Source: Collinsella stercoris DSM 13279 (lineage in GTDB: Bacteria; Actinomycetota; Coriobacteriia; Coriobacteriales; Coriobacteriaceae). From it: a stretch of DNA of 64,000 bases. A program made the translations under genes and the position numbers. Below the pieces are notes generated by a model. That model was not told the origin of the DNA and searched no databases. It saw nothing but the letters and a program-made list of their open reading frames with translations. Of this stretch, positions 7,030 to 13,597 are shown in pieces (position 1 is the stretch's first letter; every line of letters starts with the position of its first letter). The DNA lies in the NCBI RefSeq assembly GCF_020735465.1, contig NZ_CP085935.1, forward strand, positions 2,396,751 to 2,460,750. Direction: 5' to 3'.

Positions 7030-7938
7030 ATGCTGCTGTCAGACGCCTGCTCCGCCTACATGGAGGCCAAGTCGAAGAAGCTCCGCCGGACCACGTTGGA
7101 GGGCTACGCCTCCGGGCTGCGGTGCCACGTGCTGCCCGCGTGGGGCGGCCGGGAGCTGGAGTCGATACGCCGCCGCGAGGTGCAGGAGTGGGTGGACTCC
7201 ATCCCCACGCCCGGCGCGGCCGAGAAGGCGCTCAAGTGCCTGCGGCAGGTCATGCGCTGGGCCATCCGCTCGCTCGACCTGGAGATCTTCGACCCGACGC
7301 AGGGCGTGGAGCTGCCGCCCAAGCCCGTGTACAGGCGCGAGTCGATGGACGCGCGCGAGGAGGCTTGCGTTCTCAGGGCGGCGGTGGGCCAGCCGTGGGA
7401 GGCCGTGGTGCTCTGCGCGGCGGCGCTCGGCCTGCGCCCGTCGGAGGCGGCGGGGCTGGACTGGGGCGACGTCGACTGGCGGAGCGGATGGGTGCACGTG
7501 CAGAGGGGCGCGCACAGCACGCAGGGCGGCACCGTGGAGTACGGCTGCAAGACGCGCCTCTCCGACCGCCACCTCAAGCTGCCCCGCTTCGCGTTGGAGC
7601 GCCTTCGCCAGCTGCGCGGGCAGCGCCGCAAGGGCCGGATGCGCGGCGAGCTGTCCCCGCGCCAGATCTACAGCAGGTTCAAGCGTTTCCTCCGCCGCAT
7701 GGGGCTGGGGCGCTGCTCGATGGAGTGCCTGCGCCACACGTGGGCCACGCTCACCATCGAGGGCGGCGCGGCCCTCGCCGACGTGTCGGTCGCGCTCGGC
7801 CACACGAGCGTGAGCACGTGCCTGCAGCACTACCTCATGAGCACCAAGGCGGTGGTGCAGAGGGCGCAGGACTGCTTCGCGGACGCCATGCGGAAGGGCA
7901 TGGCGGAGGTCGGCGACGCGCTACTCGATGCTGTATGA
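7030..7938 (+). CDS. tyrosine recombinase of the tail-fibre cassette array
   Basis: A 302-aa tyrosine recombinase. Residues 1-100 form a SAM-like core-binding domain (LRRTTLEGYASGLRCHVLPAW); the catalytic domain shows Arg136 (LGLRPSEAAGL), LRHTWATL with Arg235, LGHTSVSTCLQHYL with His258 and the nucleophile Tyr268. The usual first His of HxxR is replaced. The ATG at 7030 has AAAGGA upstream. It is a second recombinase, separate from the integrase at 40361, and is placed against the coding direction of the late genes. Its TGA stop lies inside recombination site A, and three silent tail-protein cassettes follow. Role inferred: site-specific inversion of the cassettes, as Rci does in R64-type shufflons. 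Serine invertases are unrelated. Confidence 0.88.
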   Translation: MLLSDACSAYMEAKSKKLRRTTLEGYASGLRCHVLPAWGGRELESIRRREVQEWVDSIPTPGAAEKALKCLRQVMRWAIRSLDLEIFDPTQGVELPPKPVYRRESMDAREEACVLRAAVGQPWEAVVLCAAALGLRPSEAAGLDWGDVDWRSGWVHVQRGAHSTQGGTVEYGCKTRLSDRHLKLPRFALERLRQLRGQRRKGRMRGELSPRQIYSRFKRFLRRMGLGRCSMECLRHTWATLTIEGGAALADVSVALGHTSVSTCLQHYLMSTKAVVQRAQDCFADAMRKGMAEVGDALLDAV

Positions 7939-7955
7939 CGGCCTTCCGTATCCCA
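7935..7955 (+). repeat. recombination site A
   Basis: 21-bp sequence containing GGCCTTCCGTATCCC on the plus strand, identical but inverted relative to site B at 8511-8531. The core TTCCGTA is at 7944-7950. The recombinase stop codon is within the site. Confidence 0.8.
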
Positions 7956-8211
7956 AAGACTTCTCACCGATTTGAAGGCGAACGAGGAAAAGATCTCGCT
8001 GAACGACCTGACCAAGACGGGGCTGTACGTGGCCTTCTCGCCCGACAACGCCCCGTCAACGGTCGAGGGCTCGTGGGTGACCGTCATCAACGTCATCCTG
8101 GCCAACAACGTCAACTACAGGTCGCAGATTCTCTGGAGCAATAACGCGTCTTACGGCGCTTGGCTGCGCAACTGCACAAGCGGCTCATGGGGCGAGTGGG
8201 CGAGGCTGTAG
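7945..8211 (+). other. silent cassette 4 (inverted), alternative tail-protein C-terminus
   Basis: An 88-codon open frame reading from TCC GTA of site A to TAG, without its own proper start or ribosome site. The peptide (SVSQRLLTDLKANEEK... to GAWLRNCTSGSWGEWARL) resembles the pyocin-knob type C-termini of phage tail fibres, with the typical W-G-E-W-x-x-L ending. It is opposite in direction to the expressed gene, so an A x D inversion is needed to fuse it to the constant N-terminus. A spurious internal ATG start at 7972 exists. Confidence 0.75.
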
Positions 8212-8230
8212 CGCGCATCGCGCATGGCCC

Positions 8231-8521
8231 CTATCCGCGCGTCAGCGTGAAATCGCGGAACGAGAAGACAGCAAGGGTTCCGTTCATGCCGGTCACCGAT
8301 ACGTCTATCGATGTATCGGCGTCCTTCTTCACGGTTATGTTGGTGCCGGACAGCCTGCTTACGTTCGGCTCACCAGCGCCCCTGTGCTCGATTAGTGCGC
8401 AGACGCTGGACGACCCGAACAGGAGGTAAGTCTGCCATTCAGATCCGTTGATGTGCAGCGTCTGCCCCGGGCCGAGCGGCGATGTGCGGATATGAACGCC
8501 GGGGTCGATGTGGGATACGGA
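8231..8521 (-). other. silent cassette 3, alternative tail-protein C-terminus
   Basis: A 96-codon open frame from TCC GTA of site B to TAG, in the same frame register as the expressed cassette. It has no start codon of its own. The sequence (SVSHIDPGVHIRTSPLGPGQ onward) is unlike the other cassettes and beta-rich in appearance, ending FSFRDFTLTRG. It is separated from cassette 4 by only 19 bp, the two facing each other tail to tail. Function inferred: alternative receptor-binding tip. Confidence 0.72.
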
Positions 8522-8531
8522 AGGCCGTCAT
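8511..8531 (-). repeat. recombination site B
   Basis: Exact inverted copy of site A (21 bp); core TTCCGTA on the minus strand at 8522-8516. It also supplies the TGA stop of cassette 2, just as site A supplies the stop of the recombinase. Confidence 0.8.
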
Positions 8532-8779
8532 GCCCTGCTCCACACCGTTACCTTGAGTCCGCTGACCGTGGCCCCCGGCTGACCTATCAGCCAGTACCTG
8601 AATACGGCAAAGGGCGTGACGGGCCTGACGTAGTCATACGTGGAAAGGTCGATCCTGACGACGTTCCCGAGCGAACCGCCGACGGCGCTCATGAAGGCCG
8701 GGACGGTCGCGAACGAGAAGAAGCCCTGGTCTCCAATGAGGGCGTCCCCGATCTCGACCACGACGGGCTGGCCTACGGA
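8528..8779 (-). other. silent cassette 2, alternative tail-protein C-terminus
   Basis: An 83-aa coding segment from TCC GTA of site C to a TGA within site B. It is a clear homologue of the expressed cassette 1: both contain GD.LIGDQG.F...TVPAFM.A.GGS...IRIDL and end YW.IGQ...TVSGL...VW. It lacks the N-terminal half and a normal start, so it is silent unless recombined. Same length as cassette 1. Confidence 0.8.
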
Positions 8780-8785
8780 AGGCCC
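8762..8785 (-). repeat. recombination site C
   Basis: Minus-strand sequence GGCCTTCCGTAGGCCAGCCC and flanks. It shares 19 bp with site D on the cassette side and GGCCTTCCGTA with sites A and B. It directly follows the TAA of the expressed tail gene. Confidence 0.78.
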
Positions 8786-9310
8786 TTATGGTTTAACCCA
8801 CACCATGAGCCTGAGGCCACTCACGGTCGTATTCGCCTGACCAATCACCCAGTAGTTAAGAATGCTGAAAGGCGAGACTGGGGTCACAGACGAGTAAGTC
8901 TCTAGGTCGATTCTGATTATGTTTTCAACCGAGCCTCCGATGGCCGTCATGAACGCCGGGACGGTGAAAAGCTGGAAGTAGCCCTGGTCTCCGATCAGAA
9001 CGTCTCCAACATCAACGCTGACGGGCTGGCCTACGGAATCCCGGAGCGCGTTCACCGCGTTGGTCAGGTCGACGAGGCGCTGCTCCACGCGCGTCATGAC
9101 CTCCGCCGTCACGGGGGTCGCGGTGCTCGGCTTGTTCTTCCAAGTGGTCGTCACGTAGGCGGGCAGCTTGGAGGGCACCGCCGCGAGCGCGGAGTCAAGC
9201 TCCGGGATGATCGTCGGCACGTCCACAAGGCCCGCCTCTGGGACGACGGACATGCCGGGGTCGACCTCGACCGCCTCGGCGCCCTGCTGCTCGCTCTTCT
9301 GCTCGTCCAT
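8786..9310 (-). CDS. receptor-binding tail protein, constant N-terminus with cassette 1
   Basis: A 174-aa protein, last gene of the baseplate module. Residues 1-91 are the constant part (acidic start, then DVPTIIPELDSALAAVPSKL and a helix VEQRLVDLTNAVNALR); residues 92-174 from Ser-Val onward are the exchangeable cassette 1, ending LRLMVWVKP. The switch point lies exactly at recombination site D. The position after a BppU-like protein and the exchange of its tip imply a receptor-binding protein whose specificity is changed by recombination. ATG at 9310 follows a GGAG-type ribosome site. No catalytic motif is seen. Confidence 0.75.
   Translation of the reverse strand: MDEQKSEQQGAEAVEVDPGMSVVPEAGLVDVPTIIPELDSALAAVPSKLPAYVTTTWKNKPSTATPVTAEVMTRVEQRLVDLTNAVNALRDSVGQPVSVDVGDVLIGDQGYFQLFTVPAFMTAIGGSVENIIRIDLETYSSVTPVSPFSILNYWVIGQANTTVSGLRLMVWVKP
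9020..9042 (-). repeat. recombination site D (expression site)
   Basis: Minus-strand GGGATTCCGTAGGCCAGCCC and flanks, within the coding sequence at the junction of constant N-terminus and cassette (codons for Asp-Ser-Val-Gly-Gln). Core TTCCGTA at 9038-9032 in the same orientation and frame as the other sites. Confidence 0.78.
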
Positions 9311-9323
9311 GGTTGTCTCCTCT

Positions 9324-10109
9324 CTAGAAGGTGTACTTACGCCAGTCCCCGGCCTTGCCCGGGAAGGTGTCCGCGCCGGGGTACGTGTCCGCCCCGGGGT
9401 ACAGGCCGAGGCCCGGCAGGGTCGAGTCCCACTTGTTGGCGCTCTCGACGCGGTCGCCCTCGGTCTTGAGCCACATCGCGCCGTCCACGCGCTCGTCGTA
9501 GGGCGGCTCGGCGTCCTGTATGTGGTAGGGCTTGGCCAGCTTGGCGGCGGCGTTGGCCTGCTGCGCGGCGGACCTCGCGGCCGCGGCCTGTTTGGACGCC
9601 TCTGCCGCGTTGGCGTTGGCGGACTGGGCCGCGCTGTTCGCGGCGGACGCGGCGGAGTTCGCGGCGTCCCTGGACGCGAGCGTGGACCTCTTGACCGCCT
9701 GCAGCTCCTCGATGATCTCCTCGATGCGGGAGACGAACGGGCCGGACGCCCCATCGGAGCCGGTCTCCGCGTCCGCTATGACCGTGATCCAGATGTCGGG
9801 GGTGGTCTCCGTGCCCGTGCCCGCCTCGATCCGGAAGTAGGCCGTCTTGATGACCCCGGGCACGGCGAGCGCGCGGGGGTCGAGCGTGACCGTGGCGGTG
9901 CCGCCCGAGATCGTGGCGGCCTGCTCGATGTACGTGTGGTCCGGGCGGACGGCCAGGAAGCGCGCCGACGTCGCGCCGCTGATCGGCGCGCCGTCCTTGA
10001 GGATCGCGGCCTTTATGACGGTCCCGGTGTCCCCTGTGCGCGCGGTCACGACCTCCGCCGCCAGAGCGACCGACTTGTCGACGTCCAGCGTCATCTCATG
10101 CGTTGCCAT
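9324..10109 (-). CDS. BppU-like baseplate protein with Ala-rich helical stalk
   Basis: A 261-aa structural protein. Residues 1 to about 120 look like the BppU N-terminal domain of siphophage baseplates (TGTVIKAAILKDGAPISGAT, then RIEAGTGTETTPDIWITV). Residues 125-200 are an Ala/Ser/Asn-rich heptad-like coiled coil (ANSAASAANSAAQSANANAA) that would trimerise as a stalk. The C-terminus contains the repeated PGADTYPGADTFPG. It likely joins the tail tip to the switching receptor-binding protein encoded immediately downstream. Its start overlaps the end of the preceding small gene by 14 bp. Confidence 0.75.
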   Translation of the reverse strand: MATHEMTLDVDKSVALAAEVVTARTGDTGTVIKAAILKDGAPISGATSARFLAVRPDHTYIEQAATISGGTATVTLDPRALAVPGVIKTAYFRIEAGTGTETTPDIWITVIADAETGSDGASGPFVSRIEEIIEELQAVKRSTLASRDAANSAASAANSAAQSANANAAEASKQAAAARSAAQQANAAAKLAKPYHIQDAEPPYDERVDGAMWLKTEGDRVESANKWDSTLPGLGLYPGADTYPGADTFPGKAGDWRKYTF

Positions 10110-10323
10110 CTTCCGCTCCCTTCATGAGGTCCGCAGCGGCCTCGCGCAGGGTCGCGGCGGATGCCGGGTCCACGAGCTCCGAGACGGCCGAGGCGATGGC
10201 GGCGACGGTGCGCGCGAGCGCGGGGTCTTCCGCCCTCGCGCGCACGGCCATGACACCCTCCTCGGCCCTCGGCTGTTCCTCGTGGGCTGGCTCGGGCGTC
10301 CGTTTCGGTTCCTTTTGTTCCAT
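10096..10323 (-). CDS. small phage tail-region protein, 75 aa
   Basis: A 75-aa protein with a charged Pro/Glu-rich first third and an Ala-rich helical remainder (ALARTVAAIASAVSELVD). It lies between the large tail protein and the BppU-like gene and overlaps the latter. Helical composition suggests a small structural or chaperone-like component; no family is recognised. Confidence 0.6.
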   Translation of the reverse strand: MEQKEPKRTPEPAHEEQPRAEEGVMAVRARAEDPALARTVAAIASAVSELVDPASAATLREAAADLMKGAEDGNA

Positions 10324-10331
10324 TCCTCCTC

Positions 10332-12884
10332 CTAATCTGTCGGCCAGCTGGTGCAGATGCCGTTGATGAAGTTCACGGTTCCGAACGTCCAGTGGAGTCG
10401 GCCGTCGCTGCCGTTGTAGACGGATGTCACGACTTTTCTCGAGCCGGTTATCCCGTAGGTCCCGCCTTTGTTCGGATCGGTCCCGACGGCGAATTGCGGT
10501 GCCCTGATGCGGGCCGTCCCGGTGCTGTCTATGTCGAGCCTGTCATCGTCTATGTAGATCTGGTCATCCGGGCTGTCCCGAAGGGCCACGAAGCCCGATC
10601 CGCCGTCTTCGCTCCCGGCGGCGCGCAGGTAGAGCTCCTGCGGGGGATGGCTCATGAAGCCCTTGTAGACGGGCGGCGTGAGCCATGCCTGCCGGTAGTA
10701 CCGGTTGGCGGTGAGGAACCCGTAGTCCAGCACCGAGAGTCCGCACGCCTTGGTCGCCTTCGAGGGATCGTCCGATGCGTGCAGCGCCTCCACCTCGAAG
10801 TAGTTCGCGTCCCCGTTGATGAACGACGCGCCGGGCCGCCCGTTTGCGGTCGTGCCCGTCGTGATGTAGTTGGTCGAGGACGTGCCCACCATGTTGCAGC
10901 GGAACATCGCCGTGCCGTCGGCCATGATGACGGTGCCGGCGATGATGGCGTTGTTCTTGTCGCGCACCTGGAAGCCGCTGGTCGCGTTGATGTAGACCTT
11001 GTTTCCGTTGCTGTCGGTGATGAGGATGTTGCCGCTGCGCAGGTAGACCGTGCCGCTCTCGAGGTCGAGGTAGCTGTTGTCCCCGACGAGGATGCGCCCG
11101 GTCAGCCTGTTCGCCACGATGCCGTCGCCGTTTATGGCGGTGCTGAACACCCAGTTGCCGGACGAGTCCTTGGTGTTCGCCACGCCGATGGCACCGCCGC
11201 CGATCTTCACGCATTTCGTCGCCGAGGCGGGCTTCCTGTCGTAGACCATGATGCCCTTGCCGGGCTCCTCGTACACCCAGCCGCCGGTCGTGTTGAGCTC
11301 GGCGTTGAGCATCCCGATGATCTGCTCCTGGATGTCGGTCGGCACCTTGTCGAGCTGCGCCTGCAGCGCGTCGATGGCGCCGGTCGCCGCGTCGAGGGAC
11401 TTGTCGAGCGCGTCGGTGATGCTCAGGAGGTACTTCTTGTTCGCCTCGTCGATCGCCTTGAGCGCGGCCTCGCTCTGCTCGATGGAGGTCTGCGTGTAGA
11501 GGCGCAGCACCTCGTCGAGATTGAGGATGCCGTCGTCGGTGTACTTCTTCAGCAGCTCCTCGAGCGTCTTGTCCCCGTTCGCGGCGTACTCCTTGAGGGC
11601 GGCGTCGAGCTCCCCGGCGATCTGCTCGGTGTAGTCCTTCGCGCCCGCCACGCCGTCGCTGGTGAACGCCTCGAGGTACTTCTTGGCGTCGGCGAGGTTC
11701 TCGCCCCACTTGGTGGAGGACGCGGCGTTCGACGCGTTGACGGCCTCGGTGATGGTCTGGCGCAGGCTGGAGGTCGCCTTGGAGATGCTCGACCTCTGCG
11801 CGGCCATGACCTCGCCGACGGTCTGGAAGTTGCCGATGGTGTAGGTCGCCCCGCCCTCGGTCAGCTGGTCCTCCTCGACCTTCGTGATGCGGGCCTGCAC
11901 GCGCAGCGGCGGGTCGTACACCTTGTCGATCACGAGGACGGTGTCGCCCTCGTCCGCGCCCTCGAAGCCCTCGCCGGCGCGGGCGAGCGAGACGGCGTCC
12001 ACCTCGTAGGAGGCCTTCGGCGTGCAGCGGCCCTTCAGCTCCCCCCTGGTGAGCGAGAGCAGCTCGCGCGCGTCCTCGCAGTCCTCGAACTCGACGTCGC
12101 CGAAGACATGGGTCCTGCCGCCCCTGCCGTCCGGCCTGCCCCATCGGGCGAGCGCGTCGGCGTCGCCGACCCAGTTCTTCCCGCCGTTGACGTCGCCGAA
12201 GGTCAGCTTGCGCTGGTAGCCCCCGGTGAGGTTCCCGTCCTCGTCGGTGCTCTCCGGCGCCTTGCCGTAACCGTAGAGCGCGGTCACGACGTTTCCCTCG
12301 TCCACCTCGCGCGTCACGCTCGCGAGGTCCTTGGTGTAGGTGAACCGCTTGCCGGTGTCCGCGCCCACTCGCTCGCGCAGGTGGACGCGGCGGGAGGTCA
12401 CCTCGCTGCCCGACACGCCGACCTCGAACTCGAGCTCCCCGCCCCATGTGTCCGCCACGTCGTGGACGGCCTGCCACGCGTTGGTGTGGTAGAAGTTCGT
12501 CCCGCCCTGCCCGAGGTCCGCGACGGACCCGACCGTCCAGCGGCTCTCGGACAGCGCGGACGCCATGGCCACGCTCGCCGTGGTGTTCAGCGGGCGCTTG
12601 TCCTCGAGGTAGTCGCCGGACAGCTCGACCTGCGCCGAGCTGGGGCAGTAGTAGCTGTAGACGATGCCGGCGCGTGCGCGGGTCTCGGTCACGCCGTCCA
12701 CGATGTTCTCGCGCCAGCGGCCCTTCTTGTCCTGCCACACGATGCGGTCGCCCTTGTCGAGCGCGGCGAGGCACGAGATGGACAGCGCGTTCTCGCCGTT
12801 CACCTCGCGCGTGTCCACGCACTCGAAGAGCGTCTTGATGGGGCCTTTGAAGTTCTCCCATCTGTCCGTCACCCAGAGCCGCAT
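10332..12884 (-). CDS. prophage endopeptidase tail protein (Tal-like)
   Basis: An 850-aa tail-tip protein. Residues 1 to about 370 match the prophage endopeptidase-tail / Tal N-terminal fold of siphophages (LFECVDTREVNGENALSISC, then TREVDEGNVVTALYGYGK and YEVDAVSLARAGE with GDTVLVIDKVYDPPLRVQARI). A long helical section follows at about 385-520 (repeated ALKEY/EELLKKY). The last 300 residues are beta-rich (SGNILITDSNGNKVYINATSG) and end in a fibre-like domain. It caps the tail tube and may help penetrate the wall. Its start overlaps the Dit stop by one base. Confidence 0.85.
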   Translation of the reverse strand: MRLWVTDRWENFKGPIKTLFECVDTREVNGENALSISCLAALDKGDRIVWQDKKGRWRENIVDGVTETRARAGIVYSYYCPSSAQVELSGDYLEDKRPLNTTASVAMASALSESRWTVGSVADLGQGGTNFYHTNAWQAVHDVADTWGGELEFEVGVSGSEVTSRRVHLRERVGADTGKRFTYTKDLASVTREVDEGNVVTALYGYGKAPESTDEDGNLTGGYQRKLTFGDVNGGKNWVGDADALARWGRPDGRGGRTHVFGDVEFEDCEDARELLSLTRGELKGRCTPKASYEVDAVSLARAGEGFEGADEGDTVLVIDKVYDPPLRVQARITKVEEDQLTEGGATYTIGNFQTVGEVMAAQRSSISKATSSLRQTITEAVNASNAASSTKWGENLADAKKYLEAFTSDGVAGAKDYTEQIAGELDAALKEYAANGDKTLEELLKKYTDDGILNLDEVLRLYTQTSIEQSEAALKAIDEANKKYLLSITDALDKSLDAATGAIDALQAQLDKVPTDIQEQIIGMLNAELNTTGGWVYEEPGKGIMVYDRKPASATKCVKIGGGAIGVANTKDSSGNWVFSTAINGDGIVANRLTGRILVGDNSYLDLESGTVYLRSGNILITDSNGNKVYINATSGFQVRDKNNAIIAGTVIMADGTAMFRCNMVGTSSTNYITTGTTANGRPGASFINGDANYFEVEALHASDDPSKATKACGLSVLDYGFLTANRYYRQAWLTPPVYKGFMSHPPQELYLRAAGSEDGGSGFVALRDSPDDQIYIDDDRLDIDSTGTARIRAPQFAVGTDPNKGGTYGITGSRKVVTSVYNGSDGRLHWTFGTVNFINGICTSWPTD

Positions 12885-13597
12885 CAGCCTATGTGCCTTT
12901 CAGTCCATTCGATGGTTCCCGTGCCGCTGGATAGCCGCAGGTTGTTGCGCCCGGGCTGCAGCGCGAAGAAGTCGCTCTCGTAGGTCACGGCGTGGTTCTG
13001 CCCTCCGACCGTCACCTGCTCCTTGGTCATGTCGATGACCACTTCCGAGGAGGAGGTGAGCGATTCGTTGATCTGCACGAACTCTCCCGTGTCCATGTTT
13101 GTGAGCTTGAGGAAGCTCGCGGAGCCGCCCGGCTTGCACGCGATGACCGGGCGCGTCTCGCTCGTGCCGCCCACGGACAGCGCGGTGCTGTACCCCACGG
13201 CGCCGCGTCTCGTCGCGCCGTACGCTATGGGGTCGTAGGCCGTGAACTCAAGCTCCGCGCCGCCCGTGTGCCAGAGGTTGTCCAGCTCCCCGGGGGATGT
13301 CAGCACGGCCATGTAGTAGAGCCCGAGGTGCCGCTCGTCGTCCAGGTGGAGCGGGGCCTCCTTGAGGCATAGCAGCCTGGCGGCCATCGTGCGGCGGAGT
13401 GCGGCCATGTCGTCGGAGGGGCGCGCCCTCCACTCCGCCCGCACCTTGATGACGAGCGGCTTGAGCTTGGCGCGCATGAACCGCTCGCCCGCCCGGTAGG
13501 GGATGTCCTGCGTCTCGATCGCGTACCCGGGCAGCAGCGAGCGCGTCATGAGCCTCGTGGTGAACCACGGCGAGAAGTCGAAGCCGTTGTATATCAC
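12884..13597 (-). CDS. distal tail protein (Dit)
   Basis: A 237-aa protein between the tape measure and the Tal-like protein, the standard place of Dit. It begins MIYNGFDFSPWFTTRL and contains RAGERFMRAKLKPLVIKVRAEWRA, typical of the siphovirus tail component family; the C-terminal half is beta-rich (GRNNLRLSSGTGTIEW). Dit forms the hexameric hub connecting the tail tube to the tip. Start GTG at 13597 overlaps the tape-measure stop as GTGA. Confidence 0.82.
   Translation of the reverse strand: MIYNGFDFSPWFTTRLMTRSLLPGYAIETQDIPYRAGERFMRAKLKPLVIKVRAEWRARPSDDMAALRRTMAARLLCLKEAPLHLDDERHLGLYYMAVLTSPGELDNLWHTGGAELEFTAYDPIAYGATRRGAVGYSTALSVGGTSETRPVIACKPGGSASFLKLTNMDTGEFVQINESLTSSSEVVIDMTKEQVTVGGQNHAVTYESDFFALQPGRNNLRLSSGTGTIEWTERHIG

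Larger units (their letters stand above)
7935..9042. mobile_element. invertible four-cassette tail-protein array (shufflon-like)
   Basis: Four recombination sites (A plus-oriented; B, C and D minus-oriented) delimit four alternative 3' ends of the tail protein gene at 8786-9310. The sites share the heptamer TTCCGTA, long enough for a tyrosine-recombinase overlap region. A x D inversion would place cassette 4 behind the constant N-terminus; A x B or A x C inversion followed by A x D would bring up cassettes 3 and 2. Every junction keeps the frame. Activity is inferred from this layout and the adjacent recombinase. Confidence 0.82.

Noticed and set aside
7030..7938. Recombinase at 7030 as a second prophage's integrase
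   Set aside because: No att sites or other phage ends near it; its stop lies in the cassette site and the tail genes are continuous around it.
7030..9310. Diversity-generating retroelement as cause of tail-tip variation
   Set aside because: No reverse transcriptase and no adenine-biased template/variable repeat pair; a tyrosine recombinase with inverted sites explains the layout.
10392..12983. 863-codon open frame on the plus strand opposite the Tal-like gene
   Set aside because: High-GC shadow of the real gene; Arg/Val/Gly/Ala-rich with no domain, no ribosome site.
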